From Litchfieldia salsa (GTDB lineage: Bacteria > Bacillota > Bacilli > Bacillales > Bacillaceae_L): a stretch of 64,000 nucleotides of DNA. The notes beneath the pieces were generated by a model. That model searched no databases and was not told where the DNA came from. It saw nothing but the letters and a program-made list of their open reading frames with translations. The stretch spans positions 62,001 to 126,000 of the forward strand of contig NZ_FNJU01000001.1 of NCBI RefSeq assembly GCF_900104555.1, read 5' to 3'. The position numbers and the translations under genes were made by a program. This document shows, piece after piece, positions 18,883-27,522 of the stretch. How positions within the stretch are numbered: position 1 is the stretch's first letter; the number at the start of each line of letters is the position of its first letter.

Positions 18883-19860
18883 TTATGAATGAACTTTTAG
18901 TTTTTTAAATTCTTCTGTAAGTAATGGTACGACTTCAAATAAGTCTCCCACGATTCCATAGTCAGCAATTTTGAAGATATTCGCTTCAGGGTCTTTGTTT
19001 ATGGCGACGATGACTTTTGAATTGGACATTCCTGCTAAATGCTGGATTGCGCCTGATATCCCGCATGCTATATAGAGATCTGGGGTAATTACTTTCCCGG
19101 TTTGACCAATCTGTAAGGAGTAATCACAATAATCTGCATCACATGCTCCACGAGACGCTCCAACAGCCCCCCCTAAAACGGTAGCGAGCTCTTTAAGTGG
19201 TTCAAAACCATCCATACTTTTCACCCCTCTACCACCTGCAACAACAACCTTTGCCTCTGAAAGATCAACACCAGCCGAAGCTTTACGGACAACATCCTTT
19301 ACAATTGTACGTAGGTCTTTAATTTCGACTGAAACCTCAGCTACCTCACCTGTTAGAGTTGAATCCGCCTCCAGTGGGGCAATATTGTTGGGGCGAATTG
19401 TAACAAAGGTGACGCCATCAGTCACTATTTTCTTCTCAAATGCTTTACCTGAATAGATTGGACGTGTGAATACAATATGGCCACCAGCAACTTCAATATC
19501 CGTTACATCTGAGATTAACCCTGATTGGAGTCTTGAAGCAATCTTAGGAGCTAAATCTTTACCTAATGCTGTATGTCCAATTACAATCCCTTCAGGTTTC
19601 TCTTCCTCAAGTACTGCTAAGAAGGCTTGTGAAAATCCATCAGGAGTATATGTTTTCAACTGATCATTGTCAATGACCCTTACACGATCTGCTCCATAAT
19701 GGAAAAGTTGATCTGTAAGTGAGTTAACACCATGACCTAATAAAACAGCTACAACCTCTCCACCCTCAGCGACAACCTTTCCAGCTGCAATCGCTTCAAA
19801 AGATACATTGCGTAGCGTTTGATCTCGAACCTCTGAAAGTACGATTACCTTTCTTGACAT
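18883..19860 (-). CDS. etfA: Electron transfer flavoprotein alpha subunit
   Basis: 325 residues. With EtfB it takes electrons from acyl-CoA dehydrogenases and passes them on to the quinone pool. The C-terminal FAD domain is clear: VVAGGRGVKSMDGFEPLKELA, GAVGASRGACDADY, QIGQTGKVITPDLYIACGISGAIQHLAGM and VAINKDPEANIF. The ribosome site GAGGAGGG is 8 nt from the ATG and lies inside a remnant of the family-A repeat that fills the etfB-etfA gap. It is the last gene of the fadR-fadB-etfB-etfA group. Confidence 0.97.
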   Translation of the reverse strand: MSRKVIVLSEVRDQTLRNVSFEAIAAGKVVAEGGEVVAVLLGHGVNSLTDQLFHYGADRVRVIDNDQLKTYTPDGFSQAFLAVLEEEKPEGIVIGHTALGKDLAPKIASRLQSGLISDVTDIEVAGGHIVFTRPIYSGKAFEKKIVTDGVTFVTIRPNNIAPLEADSTLTGEVAEVSVEIKDLRTIVKDVVRKASAGVDLSEAKVVVAGGRGVKSMDGFEPLKELATVLGGAVGASRGACDADYCDYSLQIGQTGKVITPDLYIACGISGAIQHLAGMSNSKVIVAINKDPEANIFKIADYGIVGDLFEVVPLLTEEFKKLKVHS

Positions 19861-19868
19861 ATTCTATT

Positions 19869-19946
19869 CCCTCCTCGTCGCTATTGCTCCTTTGGTGTCT
19901 CACTTTGTCCACTGATCCCGCTGGAGTCTACGTGTATTCATCCTGC
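19869..19946. repeat. Family A element, degraded remnant A7
   Basis: Between etfB and etfA, CCTCCTCGTCGCT, TGCTCCT, GTCTCAC, CACTG, GGAGTCTACGTGTATTCA and CCTGCTTGTAAC appear in the same order as in the complete copy at 53.6 kb, which also ends in CCTGCTTGTAAC. The other half of the element is missing. The CCTCCTC block is the reverse complement of the etfA ribosome site. Confidence 0.75.
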
Positions 19947-19984
19947 TTGTAACTACAATTTCAATGTGTTTAAACCGAGCTTTG

Positions 19985-20758
19985 TTATACTACTTTTGCT
20001 TCCTGATGCAGTAATGACACAAGTTCAACCACTTGGTCAGATATGTCTCCTGTTAATACCTTCCCCGCCTCTTTTTTAGGTGGAAGATAGACCTCAATCG
20101 TTTTTGTTTTTGCTGCAACATCTTCTTCTTCAAGATCAAGATCATCTAGTTCTATTTCATCTAATGGTTTTTTCTTGGCCTTCATAATACCAGGTAGTGA
20201 TGTATATCTTGGCTCATTAAGTCCTTGTTGACATGTAACAAGCAGTGGGAGTGAGGTTTCGATTGTCTCAGAATCTCCCTCTACATCACGAACAACAGTA
20301 ACCTTTTCACCTTCAATTTCTAGGTTTGTAATGGTTGTAACATAAGGAATACCTAAGCTTTCCGCCACTCGTGGACCTACTTGACCTGACCCACCATCAA
20401 TTGCTACATTCCCTGATAAAATTAAATCTACTTCTAGCTCACGTAAGTACTCTGAGATAACTTTTGCAGTCGTATATTGATCAGCATCTTCAACATCATC
20501 TTCGATATTGATGAGGACTGCTTTATCTGCCCCCATTGCTAACGCTGTTCTAAGTTCTTTTTCAGATTCATCTGTCCCGACAGTGACAATCGTCACCTCT
20601 CCACCATGCTTGTCTCTAACCTGTATTGCTTCTTCAACCGCATATTCATCATAGGGATTAATAATAAACTCTGCACCATCCTTATCAATCTTACCTGTTG
20701 AAATGGTGATCCTTTCCTCTGTATCAAATGTTCTTTTTAATAAAACAATGATATTCAT
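19985..20758 (-). CDS. etfB: Electron transfer flavoprotein beta subunit
   Basis: 257 residues, the B. subtilis length. It binds AMP and forms the heterodimer with EtfA. Characteristic stretches are NPYDEYAVEEAIQVRDKHGGEVTIVTVG, LRTALAMGADKAV, LILSGNVAIDGGSGQVGPRVAE and LPLLVTCQQGLNEPRYTSLPGIMKAKKKPL. An upstream 15-residue extension is rejected because GGGAGGG lies 6-7 nt before the ATG at 20758. It lies 60 nt after fadB; the gap contains a cre-like half site. Confidence 0.97.
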   Translation of the reverse strand: MNIIVLLKRTFDTEERITISTGKIDKDGAEFIINPYDEYAVEEAIQVRDKHGGEVTIVTVGTDESEKELRTALAMGADKAVLINIEDDVEDADQYTTAKVISEYLRELEVDLILSGNVAIDGGSGQVGPRVAESLGIPYVTTITNLEIEGEKVTVVRDVEGDSETIETSLPLLVTCQQGLNEPRYTSLPGIMKAKKKPLDEIELDDLDLEEEDVAAKTKTIEVYLPPKKEAGKVLTGDISDQVVELVSLLHQEAKVV

Positions 20759-20801
20759 CCTTTTCCCTCCCAAAATTACAGATTGATAGACTGATAGAAT
20801 C

Positions 20802-20815
20802 AAAAAAGCGCTTAC
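20802..20815 (-). promoter_or_regulatory. cre-like sequence between fadB and etfB
   Basis: The minus strand reads TGTAAGCGCTTTTT. Its first 12 bases are identical to the cre-like site upstream of lcfA; the last two differ from consensus. It could be an internal CcpA roadblock or only a partial match. Confidence 0.35.
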
Positions 20816-20818
20816 AAT

Positions 20819-21592
20819 TTATTTGCCTTTAAAAATCGGTTTTCTTTTTTCAAGAAAGGCTTGAATCCCTTCAACAGAGTCTTCTGTAGAAAAGACTTTG
20901 GAGAATAATTGTGCTTCTCGATCAACCACGCCATGGAAATTTTCTTTTTTTGCTAGATTTAGCAACTCAATAGTGGCAGCTAATGTAATCGGACTTTTTA
21001 ATGCTATTTTTCTAGCAATCTTTAAAGTTTCTTCTAATAAATCTTCCTCATTAAAAGCATGATTAGCTAATCCAAGTCGAACAGCATCTAATCCTGAAAT
21101 GTGATCACTCGTCCAGAACATTTCAGCGGCCTTTGCTACACCCACATATCTTGGTAATCTTACAGAACCACCAAACCCTGGAATAATGCCTAGTTGTAAT
21201 TCTGGTAAGCCTAGCTTTGCATCTTCACTTACAATCCTGATGTGACAGCCTAATGCTAACTCTAAGCCACCACCCAATGCAGCCCCATGGATGCATGCAA
21301 TGATAGGTTTTGGAAATTGTTCAAATCGTTCAAAAATGTCTTGACCACTCTTAGCTAGAGCGGCGTAATCACTTTCATCCCTAAGTGAGGTGAATTCCTT
21401 TATATCTGCACCAGCTGAGAAGAAGCGCCCCTCACCATGAATGACAATTACTCTGACTTCATCGTTATTCTCTATTTCATCCAACAGCTTGGTAAGCCCT
21501 TTCAAAACTTGAGATGACAATGCGTTAGCCGGAGGGCGATTAATACTAATCACAGCTATTTGATCTTCTATCTTTAATTGCAAATACTCCAT
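20819..21592 (-). CDS. fadB: Enoyl-CoA hydratase
   Basis: 257 residues of the crotonase family. It hydrates trans-2-enoyl-CoA in beta-oxidation. Visible are SINRPPANALSSQVLKGL at the N-terminus, the oxyanion-hole segments GRFFSAGADIKEF and AALGGGLELALGCHIRI, and the catalytic Glu region LGLPELQLGIIPGFGGSVRLPR. It follows the TetR-type regulator FadR by about 50 nt in the same orientation and precedes etfB. Confidence 0.95.
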   Translation of the reverse strand: MEYLQLKIEDQIAVISINRPPANALSSQVLKGLTKLLDEIENNDEVRVIVIHGEGRFFSAGADIKEFTSLRDESDYAALAKSGQDIFERFEQFPKPIIACIHGAALGGGLELALGCHIRIVSEDAKLGLPELQLGIIPGFGGSVRLPRYVGVAKAAEMFWTSDHISGLDAVRLGLANHAFNEEDLLEETLKIARKIALKSPITLAATIELLNLAKKENFHGVVDREAQLFSKVFSTEDSVEGIQAFLEKRKPIFKGK

Positions 21593-21644
21593 CCTGTCAA
21601 CCTCCCAAAAATGTATTATATATTCTAAGAAGGGAGCTCAGGCC

Positions 21645-22241
21645 CTATTTAACAGGCTGAGCTACTCCACATCCACTAATTAAAAGGTGATGAACTTGTT
21701 TTGACAAGCCAACTAAATCATACCTTTGTTCATTCATAACCCATGTAGTTACTGTTTCATCAATCGTACCGAAAATCATCTGTCGCGCCAGCCTAACATC
21801 TAATTCCTCTGAGAATTCGCCAGATTCAATTCCTGATTTAATGATTGAATCAACGACAACTAAATACCCTTTAAGTACATCGTTTATTCGATGCCTTAAT
21901 TCTTTATTTGATTGACGTAGCTCAAGTTGTGTAACGACTGCTAAATGAAAGTCAGCTGCTAATTGTGAAAAGTGGTTCTCAATTAGAGTTAATAATTTGT
22001 CAGCAGCAAATGACTTACCATTAATTTCTTCTTGAATGGTCTCAATAAACGCACCTAGCTTTTCTTGAAACAAAGAAACTAGGATATCTTCTTTATTCTT
22101 AAAATAAAGATAGATTGTTCCATCTGCTACCCCTGCTTGTTTCGCAATTTTTGATACTTGTGATTGATGGTAACCATTTTCCGCAATAACAATAACAGCA
22201 GCATCAATAATTTGTTTGTACTTTGGCTTAGTTCGATTCAT
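21645..22241 (-). CDS. fadR: TetR-family fatty-acid regulator FadR
   Basis: 198 residues. The N-terminal TetR helix-turn-helix is clear (IIDAAVIVIAENGYHQSQVSKIAKQAGVADGTIYLYFKNKEDIL); the C-terminal half is the ligand-binding core. In B. subtilis FadR (YsiA) represses beta-oxidation genes until long-chain acyl-CoA binds. Here a 26-bp perfect palindrome of the FadR-box type and a strong sigma-A promoter lie directly upstream, so fadR (and fadB-etfBA behind it) is probably autoregulated. Confidence 0.95.
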   Translation of the reverse strand: MNRTKPKYKQIIDAAVIVIAENGYHQSQVSKIAKQAGVADGTIYLYFKNKEDILVSLFQEKLGAFIETIQEEINGKSFAADKLLTLIENHFSQLAADFHLAVVTQLELRQSNKELRHRINDVLKGYLVVVDSIIKSGIESGEFSEELDVRLARQMIFGTIDETVTTWVMNEQRYDLVGLSKQVHHLLISGCGVAQPVK

Positions 22242-22262
22242 TTTATTATTCTTCCCTTCACA

Positions 22263-22288
22263 TTTATGAATGAATAATCATTCATAAA
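22263..22288. promoter_or_regulatory. FadR operator
   Basis: Perfect 11-bp arms TTTATGAATGA and TCATTCATAAA flank ATAA. This fits the known FadR box TGAATGA-N4-TCATTCA. It lies just downstream of the -10 box, over the transcription start of fadR. Confidence 0.85.
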
Positions 22289-22291
22289 TTA

Positions 22292-22320
22292 ATAATAAAG
22301 AGTTACTGTGCTGCTGTCAA
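22292..22320 (-). promoter_or_regulatory. Sigma-A promoter of fadR
   Basis: TTGACA, 17 nt, TATTAT on the minus strand, with the FadR palindrome immediately downstream. Confidence 0.8.
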
Positions 22321-22343
22321 GGAAAGACTTATAAGTTCTTAAG

Positions 22344-22373
22344 GTTAGCACTTGAAAATAGCATAGTGCTAAC
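22344..22373. terminator. Hairpin in the lcfA-fadR gap
   Basis: GTTAGCACT pairs perfectly with AGTGCTAAC across 12 nt. No T-run follows on the minus strand, so it may only partly separate lcfA from the fadR promoter. Confidence 0.4.
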
Positions 22374-22450
22374 CACTTGTTGATTTCATATCGTAACATT
22401 AACTTCCTTTCTATTATCATAATCAAAACGGATAGTAATTATCAACCATA

Positions 22451-24142
22451 TTATGCTTCTTTTTTCTGTTTTTCCCGTTCTTCATCAATTAAAGCTCTAC
22501 GTAATATTTTTCCTACCGCCGTTTTCGGTAATTCTTTTCTGAATTCAAATATTCTTGGTACTTTATAAGAGGCTAAGTGCTTCCTTGCGAATTGATCTAG
22601 CTCTTCACTTGAGCATGTTACTCCTTCTTTTAGGACAATATAGGCTTTGACTGTTTCACCTCTATATGGATCTGGCACTCCTGCAACTACTACTTCTTGA
22701 ACTTTCTCAAATTCATATAGCACCTCTTCAATTTCACGAGGATAGATGTTAAAACCTCCAGCGATAATCATGTCCTTTTTTCGGTCCACAACATAAAAAT
22801 ATCCCTCTTCATCCATATAGCCTAAATCTCCAGTTAGTAACCACCCTTCCTTTAATACTGCAGCTGTTTCTTCTGGTCTATTCCAATACCCTTTCATTAC
22901 CTGTGGGCCCTTCACTACGATTTCACCTATCGTACCTGCTTCAACAGGTTCTCCAGTTTCAAGTGATAATACAATGGCATCTGTATCTGGCCAAGGAAGA
23001 CCTACACTACCATTTATTCGCTCTCCCCAGAGTGAATTAGAATGAGTAACAGGAGATGCTTCAGTTAAACCATACCCTTCTACCAGTTTACCACCTGTTA
23101 CCTTCTCAAATTGATCCTGTACCTCAACTGGAAGAGGGGCAGAACCACTAATACAGCAATCTATTGATGAAAGATCATATTTCCCAATATCAGGATGATT
23201 TAATAATCCAATGTAAATAGTAGGTGCACCTGGAAATAAGGTCGGCTTTTGTTTTTGAATCGTTTTTAATGTGTCTTGAATATCAAACTTAGGAAGTAAT
23301 ATCATTTTATAACCCTGTAAAACTGATAAATTCATCACAGTTGTCATCCCATACACATGGAAAAATGGCAAAATACCTAGAATTGATTCTTGCCCACGTT
23401 TCGACTGATACATCCATTTAGCGCACATTAACGTATTAGAAACTAAATTATAATGTGTTAACATGACCCCTTTCGGAAATCCTGTTGTTCCTCCAGTATA
23501 TTGTAATAGAGCTAAATCTTCTTTAGCATCAATCTCCATTTCAATTTCATCTATTCTGCCCGTCTCAATAATTTTGGTAAATAGATGATTTGTTCCGCTA
23601 TGTTCAACTTTAACGACCATTCCATGCTGTTTTTTCTGGATAAAGGGATAGATTAGATTTTTGGGGAATGGCAAGTAATCTTTTATGCCAGTAACAATAA
23701 TATGTTTTAAAGACTTAATAAGAGGTTTTACTTTGGATACTCTTGGATAAAGTAAGTCTAGTGTAATAATAACCTTTGTACCACTGTCATTTAACTGATA
23801 CTCAAGTTCTCTTTCCATATAGAGAGGATTGGTCTGGACAACGACTCCACCTGCTAATAGTACACCATAATAAGCAATAACGGCTTGTGGACAATTTGGT
23901 AGCATAATGGAGACTCGATCTCCCTTTTTTATACCAATCTCTTGTAAATAGTGAGCAATTTTACAAGCTTGAACGTAAACCTCTTGAAAGGTCAGTTCTT
24001 TACCAAGAAAGTAAATTGCTTTTTTATTCGGAAACTCAGTGGCTGCGTCTTTCAAAAACTGTGATAGAGGTTTATTATCATAATTGATTGTGTGAGGAAT
24101 TTCTTTTGGGTACTGTTTTAACCAAGGCCTTACTACTTCCAT
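22451..24142 (-). CDS. lcfA: Long-chain fatty-acid-CoA ligase
   Basis: 563 residues of the ANL superfamily. It activates fatty acids with ATP and CoA for beta-oxidation. Visible are the P-loop-like LLQYTGGTTGFPKGVMLTH, the GYGLTEASPVTHSN motif, WLLTGDLGYMDEEGYFYVVDRKKDMIIAGGFNIYPREIEEVLY, and the C-terminal catalytic Lys region ELPKTAVGKILRR. It precedes fadR by about 210 nt. A sigma-A promoter and a cre-like site lie upstream; no FadR palindrome is visible there. Confidence 0.97.
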   Translation of the reverse strand: MEVVRPWLKQYPKEIPHTINYDNKPLSQFLKDAATEFPNKKAIYFLGKELTFQEVYVQACKIAHYLQEIGIKKGDRVSIMLPNCPQAVIAYYGVLLAGGVVVQTNPLYMERELEYQLNDSGTKVIITLDLLYPRVSKVKPLIKSLKHIIVTGIKDYLPFPKNLIYPFIQKKQHGMVVKVEHSGTNHLFTKIIETGRIDEIEMEIDAKEDLALLQYTGGTTGFPKGVMLTHYNLVSNTLMCAKWMYQSKRGQESILGILPFFHVYGMTTVMNLSVLQGYKMILLPKFDIQDTLKTIQKQKPTLFPGAPTIYIGLLNHPDIGKYDLSSIDCCISGSAPLPVEVQDQFEKVTGGKLVEGYGLTEASPVTHSNSLWGERINGSVGLPWPDTDAIVLSLETGEPVEAGTIGEIVVKGPQVMKGYWNRPEETAAVLKEGWLLTGDLGYMDEEGYFYVVDRKKDMIIAGGFNIYPREIEEVLYEFEKVQEVVVAGVPDPYRGETVKAYIVLKEGVTCSSEELDQFARKHLASYKVPRIFEFRKELPKTAVGKILRRALIDEEREKQKKEA

Positions 24143-24219
24143 ATAGATTGCCTCCCTTTTCCCTTTTCTCGCCTACCTCAAGATTATATGCCTAAACTAC
24201 CCTATAAAAGAATAAGATT

Positions 24220-24233
24220 TTAAAGCGCTTACA
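24220..24233 (-). promoter_or_regulatory. cre-like CcpA site of lcfA
   Basis: TGTAAGCGCTTTAA on the minus strand has one mismatch to the cre consensus (13th base). It lies about 8-21 nt downstream of the expected transcription start, a roadblock position. Catabolite repression of the lcfA operon is reported for B. subtilis. Confidence 0.6.
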
Positions 24234-24247
24234 TATTCTATATAAAC

Positions 24248-24276
24248 ATTATATGATATTGAAAATTCTGTGACAA
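24248..24276 (-). promoter_or_regulatory. Sigma-A promoter of lcfA
   Basis: TTGTCA, 17-nt spacer, TATAAT on the minus strand, about 105 nt before the lcfA start. Confidence 0.75.
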
Positions 24277-24288
24277 TTAATTCTTTTC

Positions 24289-24323
24289 AAAAATAAAGAG
24301 CCAGAAATGATTCCGGGCTCTTT
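24289..24323 (-). terminator. Terminator of the mutS2-yshE operon
   Basis: AAAGAGCC pairs with GGGCTCTTT; the minus-strand tail is TTTATTTTTG. It lies 14 nt after the small ORF that ends the operon. Confidence 0.85.
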
Positions 24324-24336
24324 AATCGTTCTTTAT

Positions 24337-24420
24337 TTAAGTAAAAAACAGCATATATATAACACCAATTAAAACAAACACACCACAAAGGGCCATTAAC
24401 ACTTTAGCTAGTTTTTCCAT
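24337..24420 (-). CDS. 27-residue single-pass membrane peptide, translationally coupled to yshE
   Basis: A short frame begins at an ATG that overlaps the yshE stop (TGATG) and reads MEKLAKVLMALCG, then a hydrophobic stretch to the C-terminal LFFT. About 19 of its residues form one transmembrane helix after a short basic N-terminus. GGTGG-AATAGG just upstream could serve as its ribosome site. The stop and a terminator follow within 50 nt, so the frame is neatly placed at the operon end. I do not recognise a family; a role alongside the DUF350 membrane protein YshE is only inferred from position. Confidence 0.6.
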   Translation of the reverse strand: MEKLAKVLMALCGVFVLIGVIYMLFFT

Positions 24421-24827
24421 CAACCTATTCCACCACCGATAACATATGAAAGCCCTACTGATATGACCATTGAAATAAATCCTACCGCACGATTGTCTTT
24501 TGCGATTTCCTCATCAATCTTATACTTTGGAGTTAAGAATTCAAATATAAAGTAACCAGAAAGTAACAATAGGAATCCGAACAAACCCCATCCCATCATC
24601 GTTAACAAGGAATCATGATTACTAATGGAATAACGGAAGATATTCGATAAACCAAATATTTTCCCACCTGTTGCCATCGCTACAGCCATATTCCCTTTTT
24701 TAATTTCATCCCAGTTATGATATTTTGTTACGAGTTCAAAAATAGATAAGAACACAATGATGCTTAAAACAACAACACTAAAATAGGCAGCCGTTTGTAT
24801 AAATTCATTTTCCCAGAAATTCTCCAT
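24420..24827 (-). CDS. yshE: DUF350 family membrane protein YshE
   Basis: 135 residues with four hydrophobic segments (about 13-33, 47-67, 77-97, 112-133), as expected for DUF350. Polar residues in loops include NMAVAMATGGKI and DNRAVGFIS, the duplicated family motif. Function is unknown. The ATG at 24827 has GGGGGA 4-5 nt upstream; the TTG four codons earlier overlaps this site. It begins 12 nt after the mutS2 stop and so is cotranscribed with it. The next small frame overlaps its stop. Confidence 0.85.
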   Translation of the reverse strand: MENFWENEFIQTAAYFSVVVLSIIVFLSIFELVTKYHNWDEIKKGNMAVAMATGGKIFGLSNIFRYSISNHDSLLTMMGWGLFGFLLLLSGYFIFEFLTPKYKIDEEIAKDNRAVGFISMVISVGLSYVIGGGIG

Positions 24828-24839
24828 AAAATCCCCCAA

Positions 24840-27197
24840 TTATTTCAGCTCTACTACAGTTACCCCTGTTCCACCTTCTCCAGCTTCACCAAAGCGTGCT
24901 GATTTGATCGATCGATGCTTTTTCAAGTATTCTTGAACACCCTGTCTCAGTGCACCTGTTCCTTTACCATGGATAATCGAAATTCTAGGGTAACCAGCAA
25001 GCAATGCATCATCTATGTACTTTTCTACTCTCATAAGTGCATCTTCAAATCGTTCACCACGAAGGTCGAGTTCAAGTCCGACATGGTAATCCCTTCCCTT
25101 AATCGTTGCTAAAGGCTTTGTTTCTACTACCTTAGGTCTACTCACATACTCCAGGTCCTTTTCCTTTACCTTCATCTTCATAATGCCCATTTGAACCTGC
25201 CATTCGTTAGATCCTACTTTTTCAATGAGATGTCCTTTTTGATTAAAACTGATCACCTTAACCTCGTCTCCTGATTGGAAACTCTGCCTCGTTTGCTTCT
25301 GCCCAGTTTTAGCTTGACTCTTCTCTAGGGAAGGTATGGCCTTTTCTAGTCGTTTCTTTGCATCAATTAGTTCATGTTCTTTTACGGCTGAACGTTGATT
25401 CAGCTGCATTTTTCTCAAATCTCGGATCACTTCTTCTGCTTCATTTGTCGCTTTTTCAATCGTCTCAGCAGCTTTTTTCTCTGCCTTTTCATAAAGTTTA
25501 TCACGTTGTTGATTGAACTCTATGATTTGAGCTTGAAGCTCCTTATGAAGCTGTTCCGAATCTTTTCTGATTCGTTCGGCCTCGTCTAATTCTTCTTCCG
25601 CTTCTTTTCGTGATTGTTCTAATGAGGCAATCATATTTTCAACAGTATTACTTTCAATACTTACATGATCTCTAGCTTGATCAATGACTTCGATTTTCAA
25701 GCCTAATCTCTTTGAAATTTCAAAGGCATTGCTTCGGCCTGGTACACCGATTAATAATTTATAGGTTGGACTTAGTGTTTCTACATTAAATTCAACACTT
25801 GCGTTAATAACTCCATCTCGATTATATCCATATGCTTTGAGTTCCGGATAATGCGTTGTCGCAATAACAATCGCTCCACGTTGATATACCTCATCTAAAA
25901 TAGAGATCGCTAATGCCGCACCTTCTTGCGGGTCAGTCCCTGCTCCTAATTCATCAAATAAAACTAAACTTTCATTGTCTACTGTGTTGATAATATCAAC
26001 AATATTAACCATATGTGATGAAAATGTACTTAAGCTTTGTTCGATTGATTGTTCATCACCAATATCAGCATATACATGTTTGAAAACAGCCATTTCCGAT
26101 CCATCAAGTGCAGGAATGTGTAGCCCAGATTGAGCCATAAGAGTAAAGAGACCTACTGTTTTTAGAGTAACTGTTTTCCCCCCTGTATTTGGACCTGTGA
26201 TGACAATTGATCGATAATCTTTACCGATTTCTATACTGTTTGGTACAACTTCTGATGGATCAATAAGTGGATGACGTGCTTTTTCAATCCTAATATAGCC
26301 ATGATCATTCATTTTGGGTTTAGACGCCTTTATTTTTTGACTATACCCCGCTTTTGTAAACATGAAATCAAGCTCAGCCAAAATGGTCACATTGTCTAAT
26401 AATTCTTGACCGAACTCAGCAACAAATATGGAAAGTTCTTGAAGTATTCGTTCGATTTCTTGTTTTTCTCTTACCTTCGCCTCTGATAGTTGGTTATTCA
26501 AGTCTACCACTGATTGAGGCTCAATAAAAAGAGTTGCTCCAGAGGAAGATTGATCATGTACGATTCCACCATACGTACTTCGATATTCTTGCTTTACAGG
26601 AAGAACATATCGATCATTTCGTATTGTAATAATGGCATCCGAGAGTGTCTTTTGTGCAGATGATGACCGGATCATATTCTCTAATTTTTCCCGGATTCGT
26701 GACTCGCTGGTTCTTAATGTTTGACGAATTGAACGTAGTTTCTCACTTGCTCCATCTAATACATCGCCATTATCATCAATGCAGAACTTGATTTTTTGTT
26801 CAACATCAAATAATGGTGTGATTTGTCCAGCGAACTCATCTAAGATGGGGACTCCAATACCATCCTCAACCATGGTTTCAATGAATTTTTTCATATTTCT
26901 ACCGGAATAAATAGTAGAAGCAATGTCTAATAATTCATTTGTTCCAAGTGTACTTCCAATCATTGTTCTTTTTACGCTTGCTCGTATATCGGTTAAACCA
27001 CCTAGTGGCACGTTTCCTTTTAACCTTAGTACTTTTGCTGCTTCATCTGTTTGTTCTTGTAAAAGGACTACTTCTTCAAAGTTTGTTGAAGGTGCTAGTT
27101 TTTCTACTCTTTCTTTTCCGAGTGATGAAGCTACGTGCATGCTTAGCTGCTCTTTTACTTTGTTAAATTCTAATACTTTTAGTACTCTTTGTTGCAT
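24840..27197 (-). CDS. mutS2: MutS2 ATPase/endonuclease
   Basis: 785 residues. MutS2 lacks mismatch-recognition domains; in bacilli it is implicated in recombination control and in rescuing collided ribosomes. The ATPase core has Walker A GPNTGGKT near residue 335, the signature STFSSHM, Walker [17 protein letters not shown] and the ATTHYPELK switch. A long charged coiled coil (about 510-640) is followed by a KOW-like stretch and the C-terminal Smr nuclease domain, with [12 protein letters not shown] and [11 protein letters not shown]. It lies after polX, separated by a family-A repeat. Confidence 0.97.
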   Translation of the reverse strand: MQQRVLKVLEFNKVKEQLSMHVASSLGKERVEKLAPSTNFEEVVLLQEQTDEAAKVLRLKGNVPLGGLTDIRASVKRTMIGSTLGTNELLDIASTIYSGRNMKKFIETMVEDGIGVPILDEFAGQITPLFDVEQKIKFCIDDNGDVLDGASEKLRSIRQTLRTSESRIREKLENMIRSSSAQKTLSDAIITIRNDRYVLPVKQEYRSTYGGIVHDQSSSGATLFIEPQSVVDLNNQLSEAKVREKQEIERILQELSIFVAEFGQELLDNVTILAELDFMFTKAGYSQKIKASKPKMNDHGYIRIEKARHPLIDPSEVVPNSIEIGKDYRSIVITGPNTGGKTVTLKTVGLFTLMAQSGLHIPALDGSEMAVFKHVYADIGDEQSIEQSLSTFSSHMVNIVDIINTVDNESLVLFDELGAGTDPQEGAALAISILDEVYQRGAIVIATTHYPELKAYGYNRDGVINASVEFNVETLSPTYKLLIGVPGRSNAFEISKRLGLKIEVIDQARDHVSIESNTVENMIASLEQSRKEAEEELDEAERIRKDSEQLHKELQAQIIEFNQQRDKLYEKAEKKAAETIEKATNEAEEVIRDLRKMQLNQRSAVKEHELIDAKKRLEKAIPSLEKSQAKTGQKQTRQSFQSGDEVKVISFNQKGHLIEKVGSNEWQVQMGIMKMKVKEKDLEYVSRPKVVETKPLATIKGRDYHVGLELDLRGERFEDALMRVEKYIDDALLAGYPRISIIHGKGTGALRQGVQEYLKKHRSIKSARFGEAGEGGTGVTVVELK

Positions 27198-27290
27198 AAA
27201 TAGAGAACCCCTTTCTGTTTAGCATTTCTCTACTTTGATTTCTTTGGCTACATATTGCTTGCATGGGAGTTACTCTTAAAATAGTTGTCG

Positions 27291-27435
27291 GAAGACTTTC
27301 CATTCGCTACGATCCAATCCCGGGATGCCGCGGGCGGCGCGGTGAGCCTCCTCGTCGCCTATCGGCTCCTGTGGGGTCTCACTCTGCCCCGTACATCCCG
27401 CAGGAGTTGAGTGGCTCTCCGCTCATTCCAAGTAC
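27291..27435. repeat. Family A palindromic element, divergent copy A2
   Basis: GC-rich block in the polX-mutS2 gap containing GGTGAGCCTCCTCGTCGCC, CGGCTCCTGTGGGGTCTCACT and CATCCCGCAGGAGTTGAGTGG. The core matches the other copies, but the flanking arms (CCATTCGCTACG and CTCCGCTCATTCC) are different. There is no gene in the 27198-27522 gap. Confidence 0.8.
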
Positions 27436-27522
27436 CGATTGCTCAGTCATTGGTCATAGAGTTCATACTCCTACTCCCATTCCCTCAAAGGATAGGTACA
27501 GAGTAAGGAATGACATATTAGT

